A DNA stretch of 61,740 bases from Paenibacillus lacisoli. Lineage in GTDB: Bacteria; Bacillota; Bacilli; Paenibacillales; Paenibacillaceae. The position numbers were made by a program, and so were the translations under genes. Position 1 is the stretch's first letter; the number at the start of each line of letters is the position of its first letter. The stretch spans positions 1-61,740 of the forward strand of contig NZ_JAUQTB010000017.1 in assembly GCF_030580655.1 (NCBI RefSeq), in the 5' to 3' direction. The notes below the pieces were generated by a model. It did no database searches. It was not told the origin of the DNA and was given only the letters and a program-made list of their open reading frames with translations. Positions 8,551-17,365 of the stretch are shown here, one piece after another.

Positions 8551-9729
8551 ATGACCAAACCAAAAGGTTTTGAGAAACCCGCGGGTGTCCGCGATTATCT
8601 GCCGCATGCGGTAGCCAAGCTGCGCCAGATTGAACGAAGTGTCCTGAACTGCATGGAGCTCTGGGGTTACCGTCAGATTATGACGCCTTCTATGGAATAT
8701 TACGATACGGTTGGGGTAGCCAGCTCCACTTCAGATCAGAAGCTCTTCAAGCTGCTGAATAACCGGGGGACTACGCTCGTGCTCCGTTCGGATATGACCG
8801 CTCCTATTGCCCGGGTGGTATCCTCTCTATTAAAGGATGAGCCTCTGCCGCTGCGCTTGTCTTACCATGCGAACGTGTTCCGTGCCATCGAGGAAGAGGC
8901 AGGCCGGGAAGCAGAATTTTTTCAGACGGGTGTAGAGCTGGTGGGAGATGATTCGCCAGAAGCGGATGCGGAGGTCGTCGCCCTGGCTATTGCCTCCCTG
9001 CAGGCGGCAGGCGTTACTTCATTCAAAATGGCTATGGGGCATGTCGGCTTCCTGAACGGCTTGTTCGAGGAAGTAATTCCAGACCAGCTTGAGGCACAGC
9101 AGGAATTAAAGGAGCGTTTGTTGAAACGGGACTTTGTAGGATACCGGAACATTGTTGCTCGGATCCAGCCGGAGGAAGAGGCACATCAGAAACTGGAGGC
9201 TATTTTGCGTCTGAGAGGCGGCAAGGAAATTTGTGAGCATGCGACCCAGCTGAGCAGCAATCCGTTGGCTGTGGAGTCTATCACGCACTTATGCCGTGTC
9301 TGGGAGGTTCTTGAGGCGTACGGTGTCTCTGAGCATGTGCTCATTGATCTGACGATGATCGGTGATTTTACGTATTACACTGGAATGACGTTCGAAGGCT
9401 ACACCGAGGAGTTCGGTTTCCCGGTATGCAGCGGCGGGCGTTACGATAATCTGCTGCAGCAGTTCGGACGTGCGGTACCGGCAACTGGCTTTGCATTGAA
9501 GACAAACCGTATTCTGGACGGTGTAGCGGGCAGCCGCTCACAGCCATCGCTTCCAGTGCTGATCCGTTACGAAGCGGGACGGCGCAAGGAGGCGTTCGCA
9601 GAGGCTATTGCACTGCGTAAGGATGGCCAGATGGCCGTGACTGAGCTGCTGACAGATGATGGCGGTTCACAGTCTAACGAAGATGGGCGCTACAGCAGCG
9701 TTCTGGACTTTCTGGAAGGGGGCAATTGA
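8551..9729 (+). CDS. hisZ: ATP phosphoribosyltransferase regulatory subunit HisZ
   Basis: HisZ is a catalytically inactive paralogue of histidyl-tRNA synthetase that forms a complex with short-form HisG and gives it activity and histidine feedback. The class II synthetase fold is visible (KPAGVRDYLP near the start, LRSDMTAPIARV, then SGGRYDNL near residue 295). At 392 residues it is typical of HisZ and lacks the C-terminal anticodon-binding domain of HisS. AGAGGTGG precedes ATG 8551. First gene of the histidine operon. No T-box leader (no AGGGTGGNACCGCG-like element) lies in the 288 bases upstream. Confidence 0.94.
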   Translation: MTKPKGFEKPAGVRDYLPHAVAKLRQIERSVLNCMELWGYRQIMTPSMEYYDTVGVASSTSDQKLFKLLNNRGTTLVLRSDMTAPIARVVSSLLKDEPLPLRLSYHANVFRAIEEEAGREAEFFQTGVELVGDDSPEADAEVVALAIASLQAAGVTSFKMAMGHVGFLNGLFEEVIPDQLEAQQELKERLLKRDFVGYRNIVARIQPEEEAHQKLEAILRLRGGKEICEHATQLSSNPLAVESITHLCRVWEVLEAYGVSEHVLIDLTMIGDFTYYTGMTFEGYTEEFGFPVCSGGRYDNLLQQFGRAVPATGFALKTNRILDGVAGSRSQPSLPVLIRYEAGRRKEAFAEAIALRKDGQMAVTELLTDDGGSQSNEDGRYSSVLDFLEGGN

Positions 9730-9732
9730 GCC

Positions 9733-10371
9733 ATGACCGATATTCTAAAAGTAGCTATGCCCAAGGGACGGATCTACAAAAAGGCATCCGCACTCTTCCG
9801 TGAGGCTGGTGTACCAATCCCGGTCGATGTAGATGAAACACGCAAGCTGGTCATCCCGCTGCCGGAACTGGGACTTGAATTCATTATGGCGAAGCCGGTG
9901 GATGTGCCCACGTATGTGGAGTATGGGGCAGCTGATATCGGAATTGTCGGCAAAGACGTGCTGATGGAAGAAAACCGTGACGTGTATGAGCTGCTGGATC
10001 TTGGTATTGCCCGCTGCCGCATGTCGGTCATTGGACTGCCGAACTGGGAGCCAGGCATCCAGCAGCGTGTAGCCACCAAATATCCGAATGTGGCTTCCCA
10101 GTTCTTCCGGGAGCAGGGACAGCAGGTAGAAGTGATTAAGCTGAACGGCTCGATTGAACTGGCGCCGCTCATCGGGCTTGCGGACCGTATCGTTGACATG
10201 GTTGAGACCGGACAGACGCTGAGGGAGAACGGCCTGATCGAGATGACCGAAATCTTTGAGATTACCAGCAGGCTGATTGCGAACCGGGTAAGCTACCGGA
10301 TGAAAAATCATCAAATTCAGGCACTCTGTGACAGACTGCAGCCGGTGATTGCAGCTGTACAAAAAGGCTAA
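9733..10371 (+). CDS. hisG: ATP phosphoribosyltransferase, short form
   Basis: HisG condenses ATP with PRPP, the first step of histidine synthesis. At 212 residues this is the short form lacking the C-terminal regulatory domain, consistent with the adjacent hisZ. The N-terminus reads [10 protein letters not shown] and the family motif around residues 155-175 ([20 protein letters not shown]) is intact. It starts three bases after the hisZ stop, suggesting translational coupling. Confidence 0.96.
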   Translation: MTDILKVAMPKGRIYKKASALFREAGVPIPVDVDETRKLVIPLPELGLEFIMAKPVDVPTYVEYGAADIGIVGKDVLMEENRDVYELLDLGIARCRMSVIGLPNWEPGIQQRVATKYPNVASQFFREQGQQVEVIKLNGSIELAPLIGLADRIVDMVETGQTLRENGLIEMTEIFEITSRLIANRVSYRMKNHQIQALCDRLQPVIAAVQKG

Positions 10372-10417
10372 GCTTTTTATATAGAAGATAGGTATTGGAC
10401 CCTGGGAGGGATTAGGG

Positions 10418-11722
10418 ATGAGAATTGTAGCGGCAAGTGAATTTGAACTGAAACGCGAAGTCGAATATGGATCCCCTGAACAGAATGAAGCTGTACGGAA
10501 GATTATCACGGCAGTACGTGCGGAAGGCGATGAGGCGCTGCTCAAGCTGACTCAGGATTTTGACCGGGTCAGTCTTAACCGGGGTCAGCTGCGCGTCACT
10601 CAGGAGGAGCTGCAGGCTGCCTACGGACAGGTAGAGCCTTCTTTCCTTTCCGCGATCCGCCAGGCAGCAGATAATATCCGCGTCTTCCACCAGAAGCAGA
10701 AACGCAATTCATGGATGGACTTGCAGCCGGACGGCAGTCTGCTCGGCCAGGTCGTGCGGCCGCTGAAACGTGTGGGTGTCTATGTACCGGGCGGCAAGGC
10801 TGCGTATCCTTCCTCGGTACTTATGAACGTGATTCCCGCTCAGGTGGCAGGTGTACCGGAGATCGTTATGGTAACACCACCGGCTACCGGCGGCAAGGAA
10901 GGGATAAATCCTTACACGCTTGTTGCCGCTGCGGAAGCAGGGGTTACGGAGATCTACCGTGTCGGCGGTGCCCAGGCGGTAGCTGCATTGGCCTACGGAA
11001 CGGAGAGCATTGCACCCGTTGATAAAATCTGCGGACCCGGCAATATTTATGTAGCTCTGGCCAAACGGGAAGTCTACGGGGATGTCGACATTGACAGCAT
11101 TGCAGGTCCGAGCGAAATCGTGGTTCTGGCCGACGACTCTGCCAATGCAGCCTACGTGGCGGCGGATCTGCTCTCACAGGCCGAGCACGATGAGATGGCC
11201 TCGGCCATCCTGATCACTTCTTCTGCGTCTCTGGCAGAAGCTGCGGCTGCAGAGGTAGATCGGCAGCTTGCCAATCTTCCAAGACAAGAGATTGCGGCAG
11301 CCTCGATACAGAACTACGGTGCTATTATCGTAGTAGATTCCGTTGCTGAAGGAATCGGGCTGGTTAACCGCCTGGCGCCAGAGCACCTGGAAATCATGGT
11401 CCAGGAACCGATGGCTGTGGTCGGTATGATCGAGAATGCTGGAGCTATCTTCCTCGGGCCGTACAGCTCCGAGCCGGTCGGGGATTATTTTGCCGGACCG
11501 AATCATATTATCCCGACGAACGGTACTGCACGTTTCTCTTCACCGGTGGACGTGGATGATTTTATCAAGAAATCGAGTTTGATCTATTACAGTAAAGAGG
11601 CGCTGCTGCAAAATGGCTCTACGATTATGGAGCTGGCACGCCACGAAGGCTTGGAAGGACATGCGCGGGCCATTCAGGTCCGGCTGGAACAGGAAGGAAC
11701 CTTGGAGGGAGATCAATCATGA
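10418..11722 (+). CDS. hisD: Histidinol dehydrogenase
   Basis: HisD oxidises L-histidinol to L-histidine in two NAD-dependent steps. It has 434 residues, the usual length. Visible family motifs are [37 protein letters not shown] and QAEHDEMA, the last containing zinc-site and catalytic His/Glu residues. GGGAGG precedes ATG 10418. The 46-base gap after hisG holds no obvious terminator. The gene overlaps hisB by four bases. Confidence 0.97.
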   Translation: MRIVAASEFELKREVEYGSPEQNEAVRKIITAVRAEGDEALLKLTQDFDRVSLNRGQLRVTQEELQAAYGQVEPSFLSAIRQAADNIRVFHQKQKRNSWMDLQPDGSLLGQVVRPLKRVGVYVPGGKAAYPSSVLMNVIPAQVAGVPEIVMVTPPATGGKEGINPYTLVAAAEAGVTEIYRVGGAQAVAALAYGTESIAPVDKICGPGNIYVALAKREVYGDVDIDSIAGPSEIVVLADDSANAAYVAADLLSQAEHDEMASAILITSSASLAEAAAAEVDRQLANLPRQEIAAASIQNYGAIIVVDSVAEGIGLVNRLAPEHLEIMVQEPMAVVGMIENAGAIFLGPYSSEPVGDYFAGPNHIIPTNGTARFSSPVDVDDFIKKSSLIYYSKEALLQNGSTIMELARHEGLEGHARAIQVRLEQEGTLEGDQS

Positions 11723-12324
11723 GCGAAACAGTGAACCGCAGCAGATCAGCCAGTGTGGACCGCAAGACGAATGAAACCAATATTCAGCTGGCTTTTAACG
11801 TAGATGGAACAGGACAATCGGTGATCGAGACGGATGTTCCTTTTCTGAACCATATGCTGGACCTCTTCACCAAGCATGGTCAGTTCGATCTGAATGTGAA
11901 GGCGCAGGGGGATATCGACATTGACGACCACCATACGGTGGAGGATATCGGCATCTGTCTCGGACAGACGATTCTGGAAGCACTGGGTGACAAAAAAGGT
12001 ATTAAGCGTTATGCCAGTGTATTCGTTCCGATGGATGAGGCTCTTGCCCAGGTTGTGATTGATGTAAGCAATCGTCCGCATTTTGAATACCGGGCACAGT
12101 ATCCCTCCCAGACGGTGGGCAGCTTCAATACGGAGCTGGTGCACGAGTTTCTGTGGAAACTGGCGCTGGAATCAAGAATGACGCTGCACGTCATCGTGCA
12201 CTACGGTCAAAATACGCATCATATGATTGAGGCGGTGTTCAAGGCTCTGGGACGCGCGCTGGACGAAGCGACCAGTATTGATCCGCGTGTGACCGGGGTG
12301 CCTTCAACGAAAGGAGTGCTGTAA
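11719..12324 (+). CDS. hisB: Imidazoleglycerol-phosphate dehydratase
   Basis: HisB dehydrates imidazole-glycerol phosphate to imidazole-acetol phosphate. This is the monofunctional form (201 residues) without a fused phosphatase, which agrees with a separate hisJ downstream. The metal-binding motifs [10 protein letters not shown] and [15 protein letters not shown] are present. It overlaps hisD by ATGA, with GGAGG just upstream. Confidence 0.97.
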   Translation: MSETVNRSRSASVDRKTNETNIQLAFNVDGTGQSVIETDVPFLNHMLDLFTKHGQFDLNVKAQGDIDIDDHHTVEDIGICLGQTILEALGDKKGIKRYASVFVPMDEALAQVVIDVSNRPHFEYRAQYPSQTVGSFNTELVHEFLWKLALESRMTLHVIVHYGQNTHHMIEAVFKALGRALDEATSIDPRVTGVPSTKGVL

Positions 12325-12327
12325 CCT

Positions 12328-12951
12328 ATGGCCATCGCAATCGTCGATTACGGCATGGGCAACCTGCACAGCGTCAGTAAAGCAGTCGAGCGCCTGGGTT
12401 ATGAGGCGCTCGTAACCGGCGATGCGGCGGAGATTCTGGCCGCTGACGGTGTGATCCTGCCTGGCGTCGGCGCGTTCGGCGATGCCATGGCCCACCTGCG
12501 GGAGAGTGGTCTCGACCGCACGGTGAAGGAGGCGGCGGCTGCCGGACAGCCGCTGCTCGGGATCTGCCTCGGGATGCAGCTGCTGTTCGACAGCGGCGAG
12601 GAGCACGGGCACCACAAAGGCCTCGGCCTGCTGCCGGGCGACGTGGTGCGTTTTGCGGGCGGCGGCTACAAAGTGCCGCACATGGGCTGGAACCGCCTGG
12701 CGTTCCTCCAGGCGGAGCACCCGCTGCTGGCCGGTCTGGACGAGGGGCACGTGTACTTCGTGCACTCGTACCATGTGCGTCCCGCCAGCAGGGAAGATTT
12801 GCTCGCCGTCACCGAGTACGGCGGGCAGCAAGTGACCGCGATCGCAGGACGCGGTCGTGTACTCGGGATGCAGTTCCATCCCGAGAAGAGCGGCGAGCTG
12901 GGCATGGCCCTGCTCGAGAATTTCCTGAAGCTGGCGGCGGGCCAGCGGTAA
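12328..12951 (+). CDS. hisH: Imidazole glycerol phosphate synthase, glutaminase subunit
   Basis: HisH is a class I glutamine amidotransferase that feeds ammonia to HisF. It has 207 residues with the oxyanion/nucleophile motif GICLGMQLLFDSGEE (catalytic Cys), PHMGWN, and the His/Glu pair in MQFHPEKSG. It starts three bases after hisB. Its base composition stands out: the line 12421-12480 has 42 G/C in 60, whereas 11881-11940 in hisB has 32 in 60. The product looks intact despite this. Confidence 0.96.
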   Translation: MAIAIVDYGMGNLHSVSKAVERLGYEALVTGDAAEILAADGVILPGVGAFGDAMAHLRESGLDRTVKEAAAAGQPLLGICLGMQLLFDSGEEHGHHKGLGLLPGDVVRFAGGGYKVPHMGWNRLAFLQAEHPLLAGLDEGHVYFVHSYHVRPASREDLLAVTEYGGQQVTAIAGRGRVLGMQFHPEKSGELGMALLENFLKLAAGQR

Positions 12952-12976
12952 GCTGTGCTTAATAAGCTCAATCAAG

Positions 12977-12999
12977 AAGATGCGAACAGGCATCTTTTA
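12977..12999 (+). other. Terminator-like hairpin between hisH and hisA
   Basis: AAGATGC / GCATCTT arms flank a 6-base loop and are followed by TTAATC, a poor T-run. It lies inside the his operon and may act as a partial terminator or stability element. Confidence 0.45.
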
Positions 13000-13054
13000 A
13001 TCAAATAAAACAGCAATCGGGCTTAACTGATTAGGCTGAGGGGGTACTTATTCA

Positions 13055-13786
13055 ATGTCTTTCATGATTTATCCGGCAATTGATATTCGCGGCGGCAAAT
13101 GTGTACGGCTGATCCAAGGGGATTATAATCAGGAAACCGTGTATAACGATAACCCGGTAGAGGTGGCCAAAGGCTGGGAAGGCCAAGGCGGCCAGTACAT
13201 CCACCTGGTGGATCTCGACGGGGCGAAAGCAGGGCACCCAGTGAATGATGCGATCATTGCAGAGATTGCTGCAGCAGTGAATGTGCCGGTACAGGTGGGA
13301 GGCGGGCTGCGTACCCGCGAGGACGTTGAGCGCCTGCTCGGACTGGGCGTCAGCCGGGTTATTATCGGGACAGCCGCGATTGAGGACCGGAACTTTACCG
13401 AAAGTGTGCTTGGCTCCTATGGTGACAAAATAGCCATTGGCCTTGATGCCCGTGATGGCTATGTAGCTACGCGCGGCTGGCTGGAGACCTCCGAAGTGAA
13501 GGCGGAAGAACTGGCGAAGGAACTGGCAGCCAAGGGTGCGGAGACCTTTATCTTCACAGACATCTCCCGGGACGGCATGATGCAGGGACCCAACGTGGAG
13601 GCGATTGCGGCCTTGGCGAAGGCCAGCGGACGTTCCGTCATTGCCTCGGGCGGTGTCAGCGTCATGGATGACCTGCTCCGTCTGAACGAGCATGCGGCTT
13701 CCGGGGTAGGCGGTGCCATTGTAGGCAAAGCCCTCTATACAGGCAGCATTGACCTGGAGGATGCAGTAGCCCGTTTTCGGGTATAA
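13055..13786 (+). CDS. hisA: ProFAR isomerase
   Basis: HisA isomerises the aminoaldose ProFAR to the ketose PRFAR, the substrate of HisF/HisH. This (beta-alpha)8 barrel of 243 residues has the catalytic Asp in [14 protein letters not shown] and the second half motif FTDISRDGM. The phosphate-binding loops VGGGLR and ASGGVS are visible. GAGGGGG lies ten bases before ATG 13055. The 103-base gap to hisH, with a hairpin, is the widest within the his operon up to hisJ. Confidence 0.96.
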   Translation: MSFMIYPAIDIRGGKCVRLIQGDYNQETVYNDNPVEVAKGWEGQGGQYIHLVDLDGAKAGHPVNDAIIAEIAAAVNVPVQVGGGLRTREDVERLLGLGVSRVIIGTAAIEDRNFTESVLGSYGDKIAIGLDARDGYVATRGWLETSEVKAEELAKELAAKGAETFIFTDISRDGMMQGPNVEAIAALAKASGRSVIASGGVSVMDDLLRLNEHAASGVGGAIVGKALYTGSIDLEDAVARFRV

Positions 13787-13845
13787 ACCGAATTGTAAAA
13801 TGTAGAAGATCCAGGGGCTATTCCCTGCAGAGAGGAGAGATGAAC

Positions 13846-14604
13846 ATGCTGGCCAAACGCATTATTCCCTGTCTGGATGTCAAGGACGGCCGTGTTGTGA
13901 AAGGGGTCAACTTTGTTAACCTGCGCGATGCCGGAGATCCCGTAGAGCTGGCGGCTTTGTATGACCGTGAGGGAGCCGACGAGCTGGTGTTCCTGGATAT
14001 ATCGGCATCCGTAGAAGGACGAGCGACGATGGAGGAGGTCGTCCGCCGGACAGCTGGCGAAATTTCGATTCCATTCACGGTGGGCGGCGGTATCTCCCAT
14101 GTGGACGATATGAAGCGCATTCTGCGTGCGGGTGCCGATAAAATCGGCATTAACACCGCGGCGGTCCGCAATCCGAAGCTGATCTCCGAAGGCGCGCTTC
14201 GCTATGGCTCCCAGTGTATCGTAGTTGCGGTAGATGCGCGTTTTAACGATGCCTGGGGAGAGTGGGAGGTGTACACGCACGGAGGCCGCACGCCATCCGG
14301 TATCAAAGCGCTGGAGTGGGTGAAGGAAGCGGAGCGCCTGGGCGCAGGTGAAATTCTGCTGACCAGCATGGATGCAGACGGGACGAAGGATGGATTCGAT
14401 CTGCCTCTCACTTCCGCCGTATCGGATGCGGTCACGATTCCGGTGATTGCCTCGGGCGGTGCCGGGACGAAAGGACATTTCTATGACGTATTTACGCAGG
14501 GCAAGGCGGATGCGGGCCTGGCGGCGACCATTTTTCACTATAAAGAAATCGGGATTCCGGAGCTGAAAACGGATCTTAAGAACAGGGGAGTTGAAATCCG
14601 ATGA
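13846..14604 (+). CDS. hisF: Imidazole glycerol phosphate synthase, cyclase subunit
   Basis: HisF uses ammonia from HisH to cyclise PRFAR into imidazole-glycerol phosphate and AICAR. It is a 252-residue barrel with the catalytic Asp pair in [15 protein letters not shown] and [16 protein letters not shown] 13846 is preferred over ATG 13840: the AGGAG at 13833-13837 would be only two bases from 13840 but eight from 13846, and the canonical N-terminus is MLAKRIIPC. It overlaps hisI by ATGA. Confidence 0.96.
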   Translation: MLAKRIIPCLDVKDGRVVKGVNFVNLRDAGDPVELAALYDREGADELVFLDISASVEGRATMEEVVRRTAGEISIPFTVGGGISHVDDMKRILRAGADKIGINTAAVRNPKLISEGALRYGSQCIVVAVDARFNDAWGEWEVYTHGGRTPSGIKALEWVKEAERLGAGEILLTSMDADGTKDGFDLPLTSAVSDAVTIPVIASGGAGTKGHFYDVFTQGKADAGLAATIFHYKEIGIPELKTDLKNRGVEIR

Positions 14605-15287
14605 GCAAGGATTTGGAGCAGGGACTGACAGCGGAACAGCTGCCTGAACAATTGAAATGGAATGAGCAGGGTCTCGTCGCTACCATCGTGCAGGATGCGA
14701 AGACACTGGAAGTATTAACGCTGGCTTATGTGAATCAGGAATCGCTGCAGCGTTCAATTGAGAGCGGGGAGACATGGTTCTGGTCGAGGTCCCGTCAGGA
14801 GCTGTGGCATAAAGGAGCGACATCCGGTAACGTTCAGAAGATTGTGAGCCTGAAGTATGATTGTGATGGGGATGCCCTTGTCGTGCTTGTAGAGCCAGCC
14901 GGTCCGGCGTGCCATACGGGAGAGGTCTCCTGCTTCACAAGTGCGGTTGATCTGCCTAAGGCAGCACAGCCGCCGGTGACAGCGGCAGGCCGTTTTGACG
15001 TGCTGGCCGAGCTTGAAGCGGTCATTGCTGAGCGTGAGGTCAGCCGACCGGAAGGAGCCTACACGACCTATCTGTTCGAGAAGGGTGTGGACAAAATTCT
15101 GAAAAAGGTCGGCGAGGAGACGGCCGAGACCATTATAGCGGCAAAGAACAAGGATAATGACGAGCTGCGTCTTGAAGTCAGTGACCTGCTCTATCACCTG
15201 CTCGTTCTGCTGCAGGAGCGCAAGCTGCCGCTGGATGATATCATGTCCGAGCTAAACCGCCGTCATGAACGTCCGCGTCGTGATTAG
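14601..15287 (+). CDS. hisI: Bifunctional phosphoribosyl-AMP cyclohydrolase / phosphoribosyl-ATP pyrophosphatase
   Basis: This HisIE fusion carries out steps two and three of the pathway. The N-terminal cyclohydrolase half (residues ~1-120) has [19 protein letters not shown] and the zinc-ligand cysteines in [18 protein letters not shown]. The C-terminal pyrophosphatase half has [16 protein letters not shown] and [13 protein letters not shown] (metal-binding Glu/Asp). At 228 residues both halves are complete. The start overlaps hisF by four bases. Confidence 0.95.
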   Translation: MSKDLEQGLTAEQLPEQLKWNEQGLVATIVQDAKTLEVLTLAYVNQESLQRSIESGETWFWSRSRQELWHKGATSGNVQKIVSLKYDCDGDALVVLVEPAGPACHTGEVSCFTSAVDLPKAAQPPVTAAGRFDVLAELEAVIAEREVSRPEGAYTTYLFEKGVDKILKKVGEETAETIIAAKNKDNDELRLEVSDLLYHLLVLLQERKLPLDDIMSELNRRHERPRRD

Positions 15288-15299
15288 GAGGTTCATATC

Positions 15300-16136
15300 A
15301 TGCGTATCGATTATCACACTCACCATGAACGCTGCGGGCATGCTGTAGGCACCCTGGAGCAGTATGTACAGCGCGGCATCGAGCTGGGTCTGGATCAGCT
15401 GGGGCTGTCTGATCATATGCCGCTGCTTCACGTCGATCCGGAGCGTTATTATCCGGAAATGGCTATGCCGATGGAAGAGCTCCCCCGTTATGTGGAGGAA
15501 TGCCTGCAGCTCAAGGAGAAGTACCGGGATCTTATTGATATCAAGGTAGGTCTTGAGGGCGATTATATCGAAGGTTATGAACGCGAGATCGAAGAAATCG
15601 TTAAGGCCTATCCGTGGGATTATATTATCGGTTCGGTTCATTTTCTGGGCGAGTGGGACATTACCGACTTCCGTCAGGTGGACCAGTGGAAGGGCAAGCA
15701 TGTATTAAGCGTGTACCAGAGCTATTATGATGCAGTCCGTAAGGCAGCCGCTACCGGCTTCTACGATATTATGGGGCACCTGGATGTTATCAAACGTTTT
15801 GGCTATAAGCCGGAGCCTGAGGAGGCCGAGGAGCTGCTGCAGCTGGAGAATTATGTCCTGGATACCGTAGCCAGAAGCGGGCGTGCCATGGAGCTGAATG
15901 CCTCGGGGCTGTCCAAGCCATGTGCAGAAATGTTCCCCGGCCGGCGGATGGTAGAACGGGCATTTCAGCTGGGTATTCCGGTGACACTAGGCTCCGACTC
16001 GCATGATCCGCAGAAGCTGGGTGACCATCTGAACGATGCGCGCGCCCTGCTTTATGATGTAGGTTACCGGGAGCTTGCGGTGTTTGACCAGCGTCAGCGC
16101 AGCTCGACTGCCCTGGAGCCGGGAGCAACCCTCTAA
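15300..16136 (+). CDS. hisJ: Histidinol-phosphatase, PHP family
   Basis: HisJ removes phosphate from histidinol phosphate. It is a 278-residue PHP metal-dependent phosphatase: the N-terminal motif IDYHTHHERCGHA gives metal-ligand histidines, followed by LSDHMPL and IGSVHFLG, and by the late motif LGSDSHDP. TAGGAGG precedes ATG 15300, 12 bases after hisI. With hisB lacking a phosphatase domain, this gene completes that step. The transaminase gene hisC is not in the window. Confidence 0.92.
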   Translation: MRIDYHTHHERCGHAVGTLEQYVQRGIELGLDQLGLSDHMPLLHVDPERYYPEMAMPMEELPRYVEECLQLKEKYRDLIDIKVGLEGDYIEGYEREIEEIVKAYPWDYIIGSVHFLGEWDITDFRQVDQWKGKHVLSVYQSYYDAVRKAAATGFYDIMGHLDVIKRFGYKPEPEEAEELLQLENYVLDTVARSGRAMELNASGLSKPCAEMFPGRRMVERAFQLGIPVTLGSDSHDPQKLGDHLNDARALLYDVGYRELAVFDQRQRSSTALEPGATL

Positions 16137-16286
16137 CGCGGGGCCCGGGGCTTGAGCCTGTCCGGTCAAGTTCACATGTTCACTTCAGGCAAGACGTTGT
16201 ATAATAAGGAAAGCAAAGGCTTGACCGAACAGCTTATGCCGCTGCGCAACAGCAGCTTACTATACAGAAGCCTGGGGGAGGACGTT

Positions 16287-17234
16287 ATGCAATCAACGCT
16301 GCGCATTTTTTCGGGATCATCCAATCCGCAACTTGCCGCGCAAATCGCTGAGAAGCTGGGGGTGCAGCTGGGCCCGATTAAGCTGTCACGCTTTGAGAGC
16401 GGTGAGATCTATGTACACTATGAGGAGAGCATCCGCAACTGCGATGTTTTTATCGTCCAGTCGCTGTCACATCCTATTAACGAGCTGTTCGTGGAACTGC
16501 TGATTATGATCGATGCGGCCAAACGCGCTTCCGCCCGCACTATTAATATTATTGTGCCTTACTACGGCTACGCCCGGCAGGAGCGTAAGTCAGCGCCGAG
16601 GGAGCCGATTTCTGCCAAAATGGTAGCCGACGTTCTGACCACCGTGGGAGCAAGCCGGGTGGTAACCATGGATTTGCATGCTCCTGCTATTCAGGGATTC
16701 TTCAACATACCCGTAGACCATCTGACAACCCTTGATCTGATCAGCGGTTATTTGCGTGACAAGAAGATCCGCAATCCTGTTGTCGTGTCACCGGATGCAG
16801 GCCGTGCTTCGATGGCTGAGAAGCTGGCGAGCAGGCTCGATTCTCCATTTGCTATCATGATCAAGAAGCGCCCTGCGCATAACCAATCGGTGATCACGCA
16901 TCTGATCGGAGATGTAGAAGGACGGACACCAATCATCATTGAGGATCTGATCGATACAGGGACGACCATTGTGAACGTGGTTGAGAGCCTGAAGGAGCGC
17001 GGAGCGGAGGATGTGATCGTCTGCGCCACCCATGGCCTGTTCTCGGGAAATGCACTGCAAAAGCTGGAGCATCCGGGCATTCAGGAAGTGGTCGTAACGG
17101 ACTCAATTGCCCTGCCGGAGCAGCATTCAGACCGGTTTACGGTACTGCCAGTATCGGCGATGCTGGCACGCGCAGTCCAGATCATCGTCGAGGGCGGTTC
17201 CATCGCCACCTTGTTCAAAGACGCCGGCATTTAA
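16287..17234 (+). CDS. prs: Ribose-phosphate pyrophosphokinase (his-operon copy)
   Basis: PRPP synthetase transfers pyrophosphate from ATP to ribose-5-phosphate, supplying PRPP for HisG. At 315 residues it has family length. Motifs are FSGSSNPQLA, ALL-type tetramer contacts, APREPISAKMVADVL, MDLHAPAIQGFF and the PRPP loop EDLIDTGTTI. Several usually invariant stretches differ: the catalytic flexible loop reads IKKRPAHNQS, and the PRPP loop has DTGTT where housekeeping enzymes typically have DTAGT. ATG 16287 has GGGGGAGG before it; upstream in-frame starts lack a good site. Probably a second, pathway-dedicated copy; a housekeeping gene elsewhere is assumed. Confidence 0.9.
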   Translation: MQSTLRIFSGSSNPQLAAQIAEKLGVQLGPIKLSRFESGEIYVHYEESIRNCDVFIVQSLSHPINELFVELLIMIDAAKRASARTINIIVPYYGYARQERKSAPREPISAKMVADVLTTVGASRVVTMDLHAPAIQGFFNIPVDHLTTLDLISGYLRDKKIRNPVVVSPDAGRASMAEKLASRLDSPFAIMIKKRPAHNQSVITHLIGDVEGRTPIIIEDLIDTGTTIVNVVESLKERGAEDVIVCATHGLFSGNALQKLEHPGIQEVVVTDSIALPEQHSDRFTVLPVSAMLARAVQIIVEGGSIATLFKDAGI

Positions 17235-17250
17235 TGCGGTGTCTTTTTTT
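17219..17250 (+). terminator. Terminator of the histidine operon
   Basis: The stem AGACGCCG(GCAT)/(ATGC)CGGTGTCT overlaps the prs stop codon and runs into TTTTTTT. Confidence 0.88.
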
Positions 17251-17293
17251 GTGTTTGGCGAGGAGAATGTCAGGACTGGAAGCAGTCGCCGGG

Positions 17294-17323
17294 TTTAGAA
17301 GCAGGGTACAAATGTGATATACT
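17294..17323 (+). promoter_or_regulatory. Candidate promoter of the TPR-trxB group
   Basis: TTTAGA and TATACT are 18 bases apart, ~43 bases before the TPR gene start. Consensus match only. Confidence 0.45.
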
Positions 17324-17365
17324 GGACTGTATGAATCGTATGTTAAAGGAGGTGCCTTGGTTATT

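Noticed and set aside
12304..12993. Open frame opposite hisH
   Set aside because: The high G+C content of hisH leaves all frames open; hisH itself has every catalytic residue.
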